Assembly (NCBI GenBank): GCA_034231615.1
Contig: CM067319.1
Span: forward strand, 8,108,391-8,172,390
Origin: Meghimatium bilineatum
Lineage: Eukaryota; Mollusca; Gastropoda; Stylommatophora; Philomycidae
DNA length: 64,000 bases
Reading direction: 5' to 3'
Positions 10,635 through 20,052 of the stretch are shown one piece after another (the stretch's first letter is position 1; the number at the start of each line of letters is the position of its first letter). The translations under genes were made by a program, and so were the position numbers. Under the pieces are notes generated by a model that was not told the DNA's origin, ran no database searches, and saw only the letters and a program-made list of their open reading frames with translations.

Positions 10635-10800
10635 CAGGGCCGGCCCTAACAATTGAGAGGCCCAATGAAAACGGATTGCGCGGGGCCCAGTCTGGGTAGG
10701 GAAGAGGATAATAAAATAAATTCTAATATGAATTTATGGGCCTATGAAGTGCGGGGCCCACTGCGGCTGCATAGGTTGCAATGGCCTAAGACCGGCCCTG
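10635..10800 (+). mobile_element. hAT-type MITE, 166 bp, perfect 8-bp TSD
   Basis: The terminal inverted repeats are CAGGGCCGGCCCTAA at the left and, reverse-complemented, CAGGGCCGGTCTTAG at the right. It is flanked on both sides by ATCACCAA (10627-10634 and 10801-10808). An 8-bp TSD with CAG.G termini is the hallmark of the hAT superfamily. The element is far too short to encode a transposase and must be mobilised in trans. GC-rich GGGGCCC blocks lie inside. Confidence 0.92.
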
Positions 10801-10869
10801 ATCACCAATCCGTCTATGACACAGATGTCCATATGGAAGTTATTTTAAAATTCCCAAGCTTTTCCTGAT

Positions 10870-11080
10870 AAATATATGGTGGCGTTTGCTGTTCCATCTC
10901 ACGAATGATCAAAGTGACCCAAAGCCATGCTGAAGTCGGAGGTCTCAAGTCGAAAGGTGCAGATATCACAACACAACTGTAAACGATGACACAACGCATT
11001 TCGTTCTTTGGACGACATCCTGCTAAACTGCAGGAGTATGATAATGAACGCAGAAGACGATGAAGATGACAGGACAAGGT
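10870..11080 (+). mobile_element. GAA-tailed SINE type A, 5'-truncated
   Basis: It starts at GGTGGCGTTTGCTGTTCCAT and continues with AAAGTGACCCAAAGCCATGC, TGAAGTCGGAGG, AGGTGCAGATATCACA, GACACAACGCATTTCG and CATCCTGCTAAACTGCAGG. It ends GAACGCAGAAGACGATGAAG. The head is missing. Confidence 0.8.
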
Positions 11081-11269
11081 TACTAACAGATATATACATA
11101 TGTTTGTTGAGAGCATCAGGACTTGCGAGCCATTAGCTCTACTTCCTATATGCAGTTGGGTGGTTTTTCTGTGCTTTCTTTCATACCTAGCAGACTTCAG
11201 CTTCGGCTTAGTACAATGCCTATTGAAGGATTGAAGGAGCCTTCTACTCAGAGAGGGTTCTATAATGTA

Positions 11270-11528
11270 TAGATGACATGTTACAAAGCTTCCATAAGAG
11301 AGCTTCAATATAACGGTATGTCATCTTCTAATGGTTTCTATTGCATGGGTGGTTTGTCTAGTAGGTAATTAGTGAGACCAACAGATGCAACCGCATGCGT
11401 AACAGATATACATAATGATACATAATGTTGTATGAAAAAGAAACATGGACATCTTATTCAGTTCACGAAAGGGGCTAAACATGTTTCATGTGCAAGGCAT
11501 CTGCGAAATATTGAACATCAGGTGGCAG
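11270..11528. other. Unassigned sequence
   Basis: Nothing recognisable between a SINE and a LINE end. It holds a short direct repeat around ACATAATGATACATAATG. Confidence 0.35.
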
Positions 11529-11540
11529 GACAAGACTAAT

Positions 11541-11768
11541 TTCTTCTTCTTCTTCTTCTTTCGTTCACTTGAAACATGTCTATATCTGTAATTCTGTCTC
11601 CTTAATATAACTCACTGTCTTTTGTAGTTAATACAGTGTCCCATAGAGCTTTGATTCCAGTGTTGTTTCCTCTGGCCAATATGTCTGCCTCAGCGTTTCA
11701 TGCTCAGAACACTCTTGAAGTATATGTTTGGCACTCTGTGCTGCCTGTCCACATGTACACATGGCCGT
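11541..11768 (-). mobile_element. RNase H-class LINE 3' end, 228 bp, 12-bp TSD
   Basis: This is a perfectly delimited 5'-truncated insertion: GACAAGACTAAT at 11529-11540 is repeated at 11769-11780. On the minus strand it runs from CACGGCCATGTGTACATGTG to ATTACAGATATAGACATGTT and GTGAACGAAAG, then a (GAA)n tail. It corresponds to the last part of the longer copy at 35500-36085. The tail chemistry matches that of the SINE A/B families. Confidence 0.9.
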
Positions 11769-11802
11769 GACAAGACTAATAAAAATGGAAGTCTTGTAGC
11801 CT

Positions 11803-12030
11803 GCTCAGATATCATCTCTCAACCTATCTCTGAGACATAAACACTTAACCAGTCAAGTCTTTCAACATGTAACTTGCATGATGCTCAGATACCATCTCTC
11901 TACTCGTCTCTGAGACATAAACACTTAACCAGTCAAGTCTTTCAACATGTAACTTGCATGATGCTCAGATACCATCTCTCTACTCGTCTCTGAGACATAA
12001 ACACTTAACCAATCAAGTCTTCCATCGTAT
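11803..12030. repeat. 80-bp tandem triplication
   Basis: Copies start at 11803, 11883 and 11963, each beginning GCTCAGATA. They include TCTCTGAGACATAAACACTT and CAAGTCTTTCAACATGTAAC. The third is truncated at about 12025. Confidence 0.95.
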
Positions 12031-12234
12031 ATATTTCCCGAGCTACTATGAATATGAACAGTTAGATCGACTCATACCCATCAACAACACACACTGCACA
12101 GGTATGCAAATTTCTCGTGAACTACAAACATGTAACATTATTGTATGCCAGAAGGCTTCTGTACTTCAATTACAGAATTAGATATATTTGTAAGCAAGAA
12201 TAGCACATAAACATAAAAAACTTTGCTTCACACA
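12031..12234. other. Unassigned sequence
   Basis: Unique-looking sequence with no gene. It contains GAGCTACTATGAATATGAAC, loosely similar to the unit of the compound array at 12659. Confidence 0.3.
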
Positions 12235-12480
12235 TGATATGGCATCCATGACATGACATCCACGACATGATATACATGACATCCATGGCATGACATCCAT
12301 GACAAGACACCCATGACATTACATGACACTCATGGCATGACATCCATGACATGACGTCCATGACACGAGATCCATAACATGACATCCACGAATGACATCC
12401 ATGACATGACATCCATGACATGACATCCACGACATGACATCAACGCCATGACATTCATGAAATGAGATCCATGCCGAGTG
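12235..12480. repeat. Degenerate CATGACATC short-unit tandem repeat
   Basis: Imperfect units of CATGACATGACATCCATGAC with frequent CACGAC and CCATGG variants. The minus-strand Met-Ser-Trp-rich frames are repeat artefacts. Confidence 0.9.
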
Positions 12481-12579
12481 ACGTTGGTTATCATGTTTTT
12501 TCACAACAGTTTATTTCGTGTGCCGTCAGGATTCTATTTCGTGAAGACTTATTATTCAAGAAAAATCATTAAAGCCTCA

Positions 12580-12640
12580 AATGGGATTTGAACTAGGTCC
12601 GCTCATATGCCACCCACTGGCCCCGCAACTTGAGTCAACA
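12580..12640 (-). repeat. Short tRNA-like dispersed repeat, copy 2
   Basis: It contains GGGATTTGAACTAGGTCCGC and CCCCGCAACTTGAGTCA. The minus strand shows a B-box-like AGTTCAAATCCC. Shares both blocks with 1334-1393. Confidence 0.5.
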
Positions 12641-12658
12641 TATGTTCCGTCGTCAATC

Positions 12659-13012
12659 ACACGACTTCGAAGCTATTACAAATATGAACTGGTTGATAGA
12701 TACACATACACACACACACACGACTTCGAAGCTATTACAAATATGAACTGGTTGATAGATACACACACACACACACACGACTTCGAAGCTATTACAAATA
12801 TGAACTGGTTGATAGATACACACACACACACACACACACGACTTCGAAGCTATTACAAATATGAACTGGTTGATAGATACACACACACACACACACACGC
12901 GCGACTTCGAAGCTATTACAAATATGAACTGGTTGATAGATACACACACACACACACGACTTCGAAGCTATTACAAATATGAACTGGTTGATAGATACAC
13001 ACACACACACAA
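12659..13012. repeat. Compound minisatellite: about 45-bp block alternating with (AC)n, 6 copies
   Basis: Each copy is GACTTCGAAGCTATTACAAA, TATGAACTGGTTGATAGATA, then 7-12 CA dinucleotides of variable length. The non-CA block is nearly invariant while the CA tract varies, giving periods of about 55-65 bp. TTCGAA and the block sequence are not seen elsewhere in the window. Confidence 0.95.
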
Positions 13013-13488
13013 CAACAGCAACAGCAACACACACACAACGTTTCGTAGATGTCACAAATGTTTGTCCACGTATCTTCTAGAAATTGTGGACAATTGCCAG
13101 TATCTTATCGCGATAAAATCCAATTATGAAAATTATCCCCGAATTTTTCAATTTTGTGGGGCACCTTCCAGATTTGATCAATCTACGACTGCTACATGTC
13201 ACATTCTGAAACTGTCAGATTGCATATCCGACAACTTTCAAAACAAGCGCCACAAATCAGACTTGAGACCCCAAGGGTGTTAGCTTCAAATCACCTGCTA
13301 ACCTGCACAAGGAAGGCACAGTTTTCTTGAGATAAGCAGATGATGAGGAAGTTTTTTAGATCGTAACACGCAATCTTGGCATGCTATCTAGTATAGACTG
13401 TCCATTACTTGAGACGTTCATGGTCCGGCGTCATTCCAAGTTCTTTGAGTACACAAGAGCTAACTTGTCTGTGTTCAAATTCCATGTC
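13013..13488. other. Unassigned sequence
   Basis: Mixed sequence with no recognised repeat. The region 13039-13283 is open on the plus strand but the frame enters from the CA repeat; no domain is visible. Confidence 0.35.
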
Positions 13489-13654
13489 CCACCGAAGACG
13501 GATATGTTCGTTGACGGCCATTGGCGCAAATAAAACGGCGACACAACGCATTTCCATTCTCTGGACTACATCCTGCTGGAAATCTAGTAGGACCATTGTC
13601 CTGCTACAGGGGAGATCCAGTGGGAGTTTGAAAATGAACGCTGAAGAAGAAGAA
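13489..13654 (+). mobile_element. GAA-tailed SINE type B
   Basis: It reads CACCGAAGACGGATATG, GGCCATTGGCGCAAATAAAA, GCGACACAACGCATTTCC, CATCCTGCTGGAAATCTAG, the hairpin tip TAGGACCATTGTCCTGCTA, AGATCCAGTGGGAGTTTG and GAACGCTGAAGAAGAAGAA. The 21/22-bp array begins within 20 bp of its tail. Confidence 0.92.
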
Positions 13655-13671
13655 ATTACAAGCTATGAAAT

Positions 13672-14924
13672 TCTTGTTTCTTATCTACAATGATGTTGTT
13701 TCTTATCTCCATGATGTTGTTTCTTATCTACAATGATGTTGTTTCTTATCTCCATGATGTTGTTTCTTATCTACAATGATGTTGTTTCTTATCTCCATGA
13801 TGTTGTTTCTTATCTCCATGATGTTGTTTCTTATCTACAATGATGTTGTTTCTTATCTCCATGATGTTCTTTCTTATCTACAATGATGTTGTTTCTTATC
13901 TACAATGATGTTGTTTCTTATCTACAATGATGTTGTTTCTTATCTACAATGATGTTGTTTCTTATCTACATGATGTTGTTTCTTATCTCCATGATGTTGT
14001 TTCTTATCTCCATGATGTTGTTTCTTATCTACATGATGTTGTTTCTTATCTCCATGATGTTCTTTCTTATCTATAATGATGTTGTTTCTTATCTACAATG
14101 ATGTTGTTTCTTATCTACAATGATGTTGTTTCTTATCTACAATGATGTTGTTTCTTATCTCCATGATGTTCTTTCTTATCTACAATGATGTTGTTTCTTA
14201 TCTACAATGATGTTGTTTCTTATCTACATGATGTTGTTTCTTATCTCCATGATGTTGTTTCTTATCTCCATGATGTTCTTTCTTATCTACAATGATGTTG
14301 TTTCTTATCTCCATGATGTTGTTTCTTATCTCCATGATGTTCTTTCTTATCTACAATGATGTTGTTTCTTATCTACAATGATGTTGTTTCTTATCTACAA
14401 TGATGTTGTTTCTTATCTAAAATGATGTTGTTTCTTATCTCCATGATGTTCTTTCTTATCTCCATGATGTTCTTTCTTATCTACAATGATGTTGTTTCTT
14501 ATCTACAATGATGTTGTTTCTTATCTACATGATGTTGTTTCTTATCTCCATGATGTTGTTTCTTATCTCCATGATGTTCTTTCTTATCTACAATGATGTT
14601 GTTTCTTATCTACAATGATGTTGTTTCTTATCTCCATGATGTTCTTTCTTATCTACAATGATGTTGTTTCTTATCTCCATGATGTTGTTTCTTATCTCCA
14701 TGATGTTGTTTCTTATCTACAATGATGTTGTTTCTTATCTCCATGATGTTCTTTCTTATCTACAATGATGTTGTTTCTTATCTACATGATGTTGTTTCTT
14801 ATCTACATGATGTTGTTTCTTATCTCCATGATGTTGTTTCTTATCTCCATGATGTTGTTTCTTATCTCCATGATGTTGTTTCTTATCTACAATGATGTTT
14901 CTTATCTACAATGATATTGTTTCT
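13672..14924. repeat. 21/22-bp minisatellite, about 58 copies
   Basis: The units are ATGATGTTGTTTCTTATCT followed by ACA, CC or ACAA. A TGTTC variant almost always follows a TCTCC unit. A composite block (ACA, ACA, AC, CC, then CC-TGTTC) recurs at about 13.94, 14.19 and 14.49 kb, showing higher-order duplication. Confidence 0.95.
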
Positions 14925-14926
14925 CC

Positions 14927-15283
14927 GTGACTTTCTTTAAGTTACTGGTTATGAACCGATATTCTTGTACTACGGGCGGATCCATTGGTGCTCAGTCTCC
15001 TCTTGCAGATGACGAAGGGCATGTTGATGGTTCCTATGACCCGATGGCTAGACTTTTTTCTCGTTCCTCACTGCAGGCGTCTAGTAATATAACTACTACA
15101 CTTAATACCGAATTCTTCAAATCTCAACTTCAATGCTCCACAAATCACGATACACATGTGGTTGTGTCTGTGGGTTCCACCAATGGCCCACTAGACAAAC
15201 CATCCATGCAACAGAACACCTTAGTAGATGACATGTCGTTATATGATATTGTGAAAACTTTGCAGCATATATCATCCATATAA
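14927..15283 (+). CDS. Possible coding exon (hypothetical, up to 118 codons)
   Basis: An open frame runs to TAA at 15281-15283. It starts with no ATG at its left edge; the first in-frame ATG is nine codons in (14951). The residues are diverse and not repeat-derived: GGSIGAQSPLADDEGHVDGS, DPMARLFSRSSLQ, VVVSVGSTNGPLDKPS, DDMSLYDIVKTLQ. That is unusual here, where nearly all other open frames are satellite or transposon artefacts. It is rich in Ser, Thr and Asp. It could be a terminal exon, with a splice acceptor possibly at TTCTTTAAG before 14940, or a fragment of an unrecognised transposon ORF. I do not recognise the family and there is no partner exon in the window. Confidence 0.3.
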   Translation: MTFFKLLVMNRYSCTTGGSIGAQSPLADDEGHVDGSYDPMARLFSRSSLQASSNITTTLNTEFFKSQLQCSTNHDTHVVVSVGSTNGPLDKPSMQQNTLVDDMSLYDIVKTLQHISSI

Positions 15284-15424
15284 TTGTGTTTTTAATTTGT
15301 TGCATTTTCTGTTATTTTTTTATATGTATATTATTAGTAGTATATATGCATGCATACACTGCAGTTGGGAAGGAGCCAGAGATGTATTGTGCAACACTGG
15401 GGAGGGGGAAACTGACTGCACTGT

Positions 15425-15745
15425 GTTCAAATGGCTTAGGTCTATCATAGAGGCACAGTGACTCAAGCAGTGACAAGACGCTTGACTTGAACAATTGGTT
15501 ACACGCCTGGATCCATAGAGAAATTCAGCATAACCAGTAGTCAATTGATGACGGGGAATGAAGACAGTGAACCTTATCTTGACTGTAGTGACTCCGAGCA
15601 GTCCATAGGTAGAAACCTACCTTCCTGGTGGTGTGGTAGTTATTTTATGACACTGGCTGAAGGTGGATCGAATATCCACAGACTTTCCAGCGCTAAAATG
15701 TTGGTCAAAGGGTATGAACCCATGCACCGCTAGATCAGAAACCAA
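15425..15745 (+). repeat. Dispersed repeat D, copy 2
   Basis: It matches 10195-10520 throughout: CTATCATAGAGGCACAGTGA, TAACCAGTAGTCAATTGATG, GAAACCTACCTTCCTGGTG, ATCCACAGACTTTCCAGC, CATGCACCGCTAGATCA. The minus-strand GGGTTCATACCC resembles a Pol III B box. Confidence 0.7.
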
Positions 15746-15954
15746 CCGACCAACGTAAACTTAACCATCAATCGCGATGTCCGCATCCAGCAGGTTCTCA
15801 TACAACAGTTTCAGCACATCCCTCTTATCTATTGTCAACGCTTCAACTATTTGTGCTTAGTATGCAAGTCTGTCTGCTTGTTCCTTCCCGCGAACACCGG
15901 ATTGTCCTGGGCAGTAAATACATTTGAAGCCCTGGAGATTTTATACAGCTATGT

Positions 15955-16520
15955 AACCGATGGGCTTAGGCAAGAAAGGGACAACGATGGTAGTCCTGGC
16001 CCAACTCTACTGTCAAGGTTTCCTATAACGGAAGTACACTTGCAAAGAGAAAGGGTTCCGTGCCCGATGGGCATTGCTCTCAAACGCGTGGTGTGAGACT
16101 CGAACTTGGACAAGGGGTACACGATGTCGGTGAAAGACACCTCGGCTAAGAGGGCGAAAGAGCCAGGGTCCAACTCCTTTGTTGAGTTCTTCCCCTTAAG
16201 GAACCAGGCTCACGGATGAGAAACGGTTCAGTACCCAATGGGCACAGGCACAGCACGTCCAATTACACGAGGCAAGTTCATAGACAGTGGAACACCTCGT
16301 GCGAGTCAGACGAGAGCAAAAATCGTCTGGGCGAAGAGTCGCCACTACGCGTGCCTGGAGACAAAAATAGAGGCTGTCACAGGCTAAGGGTAGCCCACCC
16401 GAATTGTCAAGGCATGCCGAAATCGGATGTGCTAGGCCTACAAGGCGCATAACGGTGGCACAACGTAATCACGCTCCCGGCGGAAATTACACGGATATCC
16501 GTGATGGAGCGAACGCAAAA
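15955..16520 (+). repeat. Dispersed repeat E, copy 1 (carries SINE core)
   Basis: About 560 bp is shared with 18350-19020. Conserved blocks include GGGACAACGATGGTAGTCCT, GAGACTCGAACTTGGACAAG, GACACCTCGGCTAAGAGGG and GGAACACCTCG. Near the 3' end it reads GCCGAAATCGGATGTGCTAG, GGCCTACAAGGCGCATAACG, GGCACAACG and GAGCGAACGCAAAAC. This order parallels the core and 3' end of SINE A (GCTGAAGTCGGATGTG, GGCGCAGATATCG, GACACAACG, GAACGAACGCAG). It is more GC-rich than its surroundings. Confidence 0.75.
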
Positions 16521-16542
16521 CAAACAAACATATACGTATATA

Positions 16543-16623
16543 CGTGTGTGTGTGTGTTTTGTGTGTGTGTGTGTGTGTGGGTGTGTGTGTGTGTGTGTGT
16601 GTGGTTGTGTGTGTGTGGTTGTA
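16543..16623. repeat. (TG)n microsatellite
   Basis: An interrupted GT tract (TTTT, GGG and GGTT breaks) directly after repeat E and a short ACGTATATACGT palindrome. Confidence 0.95.
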
Positions 16624-16624
16624 G

Positions 16625-16844
16625 ATTGACACAAACTGACGTGACCAAAACCGTTTTGTGTGAAACAAGTAAATTGTTTGAATTTGAAACATTTTTGCAA
16701 AAAAATCTAGAAAAAAAGCGTTTAAAAAAAAATAAATTCACCTAACATCCTTTTTGCTTTCAGGCAAGGAATTATTTATAGGAACATTTTCGCATAATTA
16801 AGCAGGGTAGTGAAAGGGAGTGTCTCTGAATTCTTAATATTGGA
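16625..16844. other. Unassigned AT-rich sequence
   Basis: AT-rich sequence with A-runs, between the GT tract and a degenerate repeat. No gene seen. Confidence 0.35.
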
Positions 16845-17015
16845 ACGTTTGTTGACACAATGGCAGATGATCAAAATTGTTGACATACTTGAAAGTTTGT
16901 TGACAGAAGGGCAGAGGGTGAAAAATTGTTGCTATACTACAAAGTTTGTTGACACAAGGACCGATGGTAAAATAGTGTTGACACAAGAGCAGACGGTAAA
17001 CAATTGTTGACACAC
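16845..17015. repeat. Degenerate tandem repeat (TTGTTGACA units)
   Basis: Diverged units begin GTTTGTTGACA or ATTGTTGACA and contain CAGANGGT-like segments at 16848, 16895, 16942 and later. Spacing is irregular, so this is an old or decayed minisatellite. Confidence 0.6.
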
Positions 17016-17289
17016 TTTTTACATACTTTATGCACCATCGTTGTTTCACTATTATATAAAAAGCTGCAAACATCTGGAGGAGGGGGGATAGGGAATGGGT
17101 ATCTATCTTAGCCTGAATACATTTGATTTTAGCATCCATATATGTGTAGATGTTTGTTCTCAAACTCCCACTTGTTCTCTCGTGTACGATAGTTATCTTA
17201 CTCGATAGCAGACTAACGCACAGAAAACAATAACGAGTTGTAACGATTTTTTATGTGAGAAATGACAGAAAGATCAGACGAGAATGTAG

Positions 17290-17530
17290 GCAGTCAAGAA
17301 CTCTATCGAAAGTAAACACTTAATTCGTTATGTTTTTTAATATTGTCGTAATTTTATTAGTCACTATTTATATACTTGGAGTAGCATTCCCAAAAAAGGC
17401 CAATGCCGACCAATGAAAAGAGCGGAAATAATCAAAAGTAAGCCGTTCATGTCATGTTTATTTTCTGTAAACGGGTTTTGCTGGAGACCGGTTATGGATC
17501 AGAAGTCGAGGCCTTTCCGTGACGATACCG
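17290..17530 (+). mobile_element. Fold-back MITE (PAL family), copy 3
   Basis: Both arms are visible. The left is CGAAAGTAAACACTTAATTC and TTTTTAATATTGTCG; the right is GGAAATAATCAAAAG, GTTCATGTCATGTTTATTTT, the reverse complement with divergence. The centre is TCACTATTTATATACTTGG and GGCCAATGCCGACCAATG. It ends near GAGACCGGTTATGGATC. Confidence 0.75.
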
Positions 17531-17677
17531 ATTTTGTTTGCTAGTTGCTAGATTTTGGTTGCCAGTTGCTAGATTTTGGATGCTAGATTTTGGTTACTAT
17601 GTCCTAGTCGGAAATAATGTTGGTTATAGATTATTGTTCTTCTTATCCGTTCTCTCTTGATAATCAGCGTGAGAACT

Positions 17678-17770
17678 CGTTTGATTTCCGCCGGAAACCG
17701 TGAAGTACATTGTGCTAGTGGTTTCTCAGCAGAGATGAGTTAGTTTCCGCATTGCGGTAGAGAACATCCG
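17678..17770 (-). repeat. SINE-core-like fragment F, copy 1
   Basis: TGATTTCCGCCGGAAACCGT, GAAGTACATTGTGCTAG and GGTTTCTCAGCAGAGATGAG resemble 49868-49990 and, more distantly, the reverse complement of the SINE A core (GTCCGGAGAACGGAATGCG). Confidence 0.4.
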
Positions 17771-18349
17771 TTTTCGACATGACTGTTTGTTAAAAATATA
17801 TAATTTCTCATAACAATACTATACTCTGTGGGGTGCAAAGGGAACGCATTGCTCTAGGCGGACCCAGGGTTAGCAGATAACCAAGATCCCAAATGTACCT
17901 CCACGCGGTGCACCCTGGAAACAGAAATACAGCAGCTCGTGCTGATTCTGGCCACATCATTTGGGGATCGTGTCCGATAATGTGGAGGTAGCAGATGGAA
18001 AGACATTTGACTGCACAAGAGACAGACAATATCTCCGACACCACCAGCAGCACCACATATAGCGACACTGTCGACATACAGTGAAGCAAGTCAGTCCAGT
18101 CCGAACAATGGAGGGGCGGCCAATGTAAAATGCACGTAAAGATAGATGCATGGCGAGAGGCGAATATATTTCATACCGAGTACAATGAAACAATGAAAGG
18201 GCAGAACAGCGCTAGGGGGCAGCGCGAACTGCAAATAGAAAATGAAAAGTTCCTATGAAAGGGGAACTACAAGCTCCGTCAGCTCGAGACGAGCTTCTAG
18301 TTATATGTGTTCCTTACAGGCAGAGACCCAGACCCATTCATTGGCGTTT
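17771..18349. other. Unassigned sequence
   Basis: No supported gene. Overlapping minus-strand open frames of 78-93 codons (17808-18193) show no motif I recognise. The segment leads into repeat E copy 2. Confidence 0.35.
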
Positions 18350-19020
18350 GGTAAAGCAAGAAGACCTAATCCAACTCTAATGTCGAGCCTTCCTAAACCG
18401 GAAATATGCTCGCGAAGAGAAAGGGTTCCGTACTCGATACGTTCAGGCAGAAAAGGGACAACGATTTATCCCTGGCCCAACTCTAATGTCAGGTTTTCCT
18501 ACACCGGAAATACACTTGAAGAGAGAAATGGTTCAGTACCTGACGGGCTCAGGCGCTATTGGGACAAGGAAGCTCAGCTCGAGAACGCCTTGCTCTCAAA
18601 CGCGTGGTGTGAGACTCGAACTTGGACAAGGGGTACACGATGTCGGTGAATGACACCTCGGCTAAGAGGGTGAAAGAGCCAGGGTCCAACTCCTCTGTTG
18701 AGTTCTTCCCCTTAAGGAACCAGGCTCACGGATGAGAAATGGTTTAGTACCCAATGGGCACAGCTCGTCCAATTACACGAGGCAAGTTCATAGACAGTGG
18801 AACACCTCGTTCGAGTCAGACGAGAGCAAAAAATCGTCTGGGCGAAGAGTCTCCACTACGCGTGCCTGGTGACAGATATAGAGGCTGTCACAGGCTAAGG
18901 GTAGCCAACCCCAATTGTCAAAGCATGCCGAAATCGGATGTGCTAGGCCTACAAGGCGCATAACGGTGGCACAACGTAATCACGCTCCCGGCGGAAATCG
19001 CACGGATATCCGTGATGGTT
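18350..19020 (+). repeat. Dispersed repeat E, copy 2
   Basis: It is nearly identical to copy 1 over 18580-19000, including GAGACTCGAACTTGGACAAG and GCCGAAATCGGATGTGCTAG. Its left part contains an extra diverged tandem copy of about 115 bp (CCAACTCTAATGTCGAGCC at 18370, CCAACTCTAATGTCAGG at 18478). A segment near the end (GGTTACAAT) is absent from copy 1. Confidence 0.75.
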
Positions 19021-19054
19021 ACAATGGAGTGAACGACAAACACACAAAACAAAC

Positions 19055-19538
19055 TATACTCTGTTTACTCTAAGAATGAAGTGGGTCAGTGCTTCTGATT
19101 GGTTGTTGGACGCAGAACGACTTAATCGATTGTTAAGTGCACAATCATCATCATCAGGTGCCATGCCGGGTGACGTAGGCGGTCATGGCTCTCCACAGCT
19201 CTCTGTCCACAGTATTATGTATCAAGGTCGTTGTTGTGTCCTTGCCGTGTCCTGTTGTTAAACTGTCTCATATTTTCTTACGTTGTCGTCCTCTGTCTCT
19301 GGTGTCGTCATTCTTGCCTGTTGTGATTACGTTCTCTAACCCTTCCTGTCTCATGAACTGCACAATAATATTGTTTTTAAATTTCTTTTTTTTTAAATAT
19401 TGTTTGTAAGTGTTTGTTAAATGTTTTAAATAATATTGTTTTTTTTTACATGTCATCAACTGTTTAACAAGCACCAGTTGTCGCGTAGTTAAATGGGGGT
19501 GTTTTGACCCGCTTCATTCTTAGAGTGAACAGAGTATA
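19055..19538 (+). mobile_element. Non-autonomous DNA transposon with 34-bp TIRs
   Basis: The left terminus at 19055-19088 (TATACTCTGTTTACTCTAAG, then AATGAAGTGGGTCA) and the reverse complement of 19505-19538 match at 32 of 34 positions. Flanking TA bases would fit a TA-type TSD, as in Tc1/mariner-like elements, but the superfamily is not settled. The interior holds a LINE fragment at 19147-19360, so the interior is either captured or invaded. Confidence 0.85.
19147..19360 (-). mobile_element. LINE 3' end inside the TIR element
   Basis: The minus strand reads FMRQEGLENVITTGKNDDTR and DRGRQRKK. It ends in CATGACCGCCTACGTCACCC, GGCATGGCACCTGATGATGA. It matches the family of the copy at 40990-41830 (TTGKIKGRRDRGRQREK, MIAYAIRHGT). 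The tail is (GAT)n. Confidence 0.8.
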
Positions 19539-19667
19539 ATTTAATTAGTTGAATGTGTCCCTAAATTATACTTATTAACATGTAAAAACAATGTATTCTC
19601 AAAGAACACAGAATTAAGTGTTGAATGAAGTAATATTACGATGTAAATCAAATGTTCTTATGATTTA

Positions 19668-19702
19668 TCTATCTATCTGTTTATCTATCTATCTATCTAT
19701 CG

Positions 19703-19754
<52 letters not shown>

Positions 19755-19779
19755 ATCTATCTATCTATCTATCTATCTT
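19668..19779. repeat. (ATCT)n microsatellite
   Basis: A tetranucleotide ATCT tract broken by one CGAT and a TATATATA stretch; the complementary motif to the GATA tracts at 23391 and 36788. Confidence 0.95.
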
Positions 19780-20052
19780 AATACGGTTGAATAGGACAGA
19801 AACCAAGCGTCTACAGTTCGAGCGATGTGATGATACTGTGTAATTCTTACATGTTGTTGAGATATGTGATATCCCTGTGTTAGTTGTTTCGGGAAGAGTC
19901 TTTCTTGGGCTTCCTATTTTTCTTTTACCTTCACGTACCCATTTTAATGCTTGTAGTTGCAGCCTGTTTTTATTTATTCTAAGTAAATGCTTCCCACTAA
20001 CATGTCTGAGTTTTAAAAAAATTAAAATATTTCTCTGCCTTATGTTTGGGAC

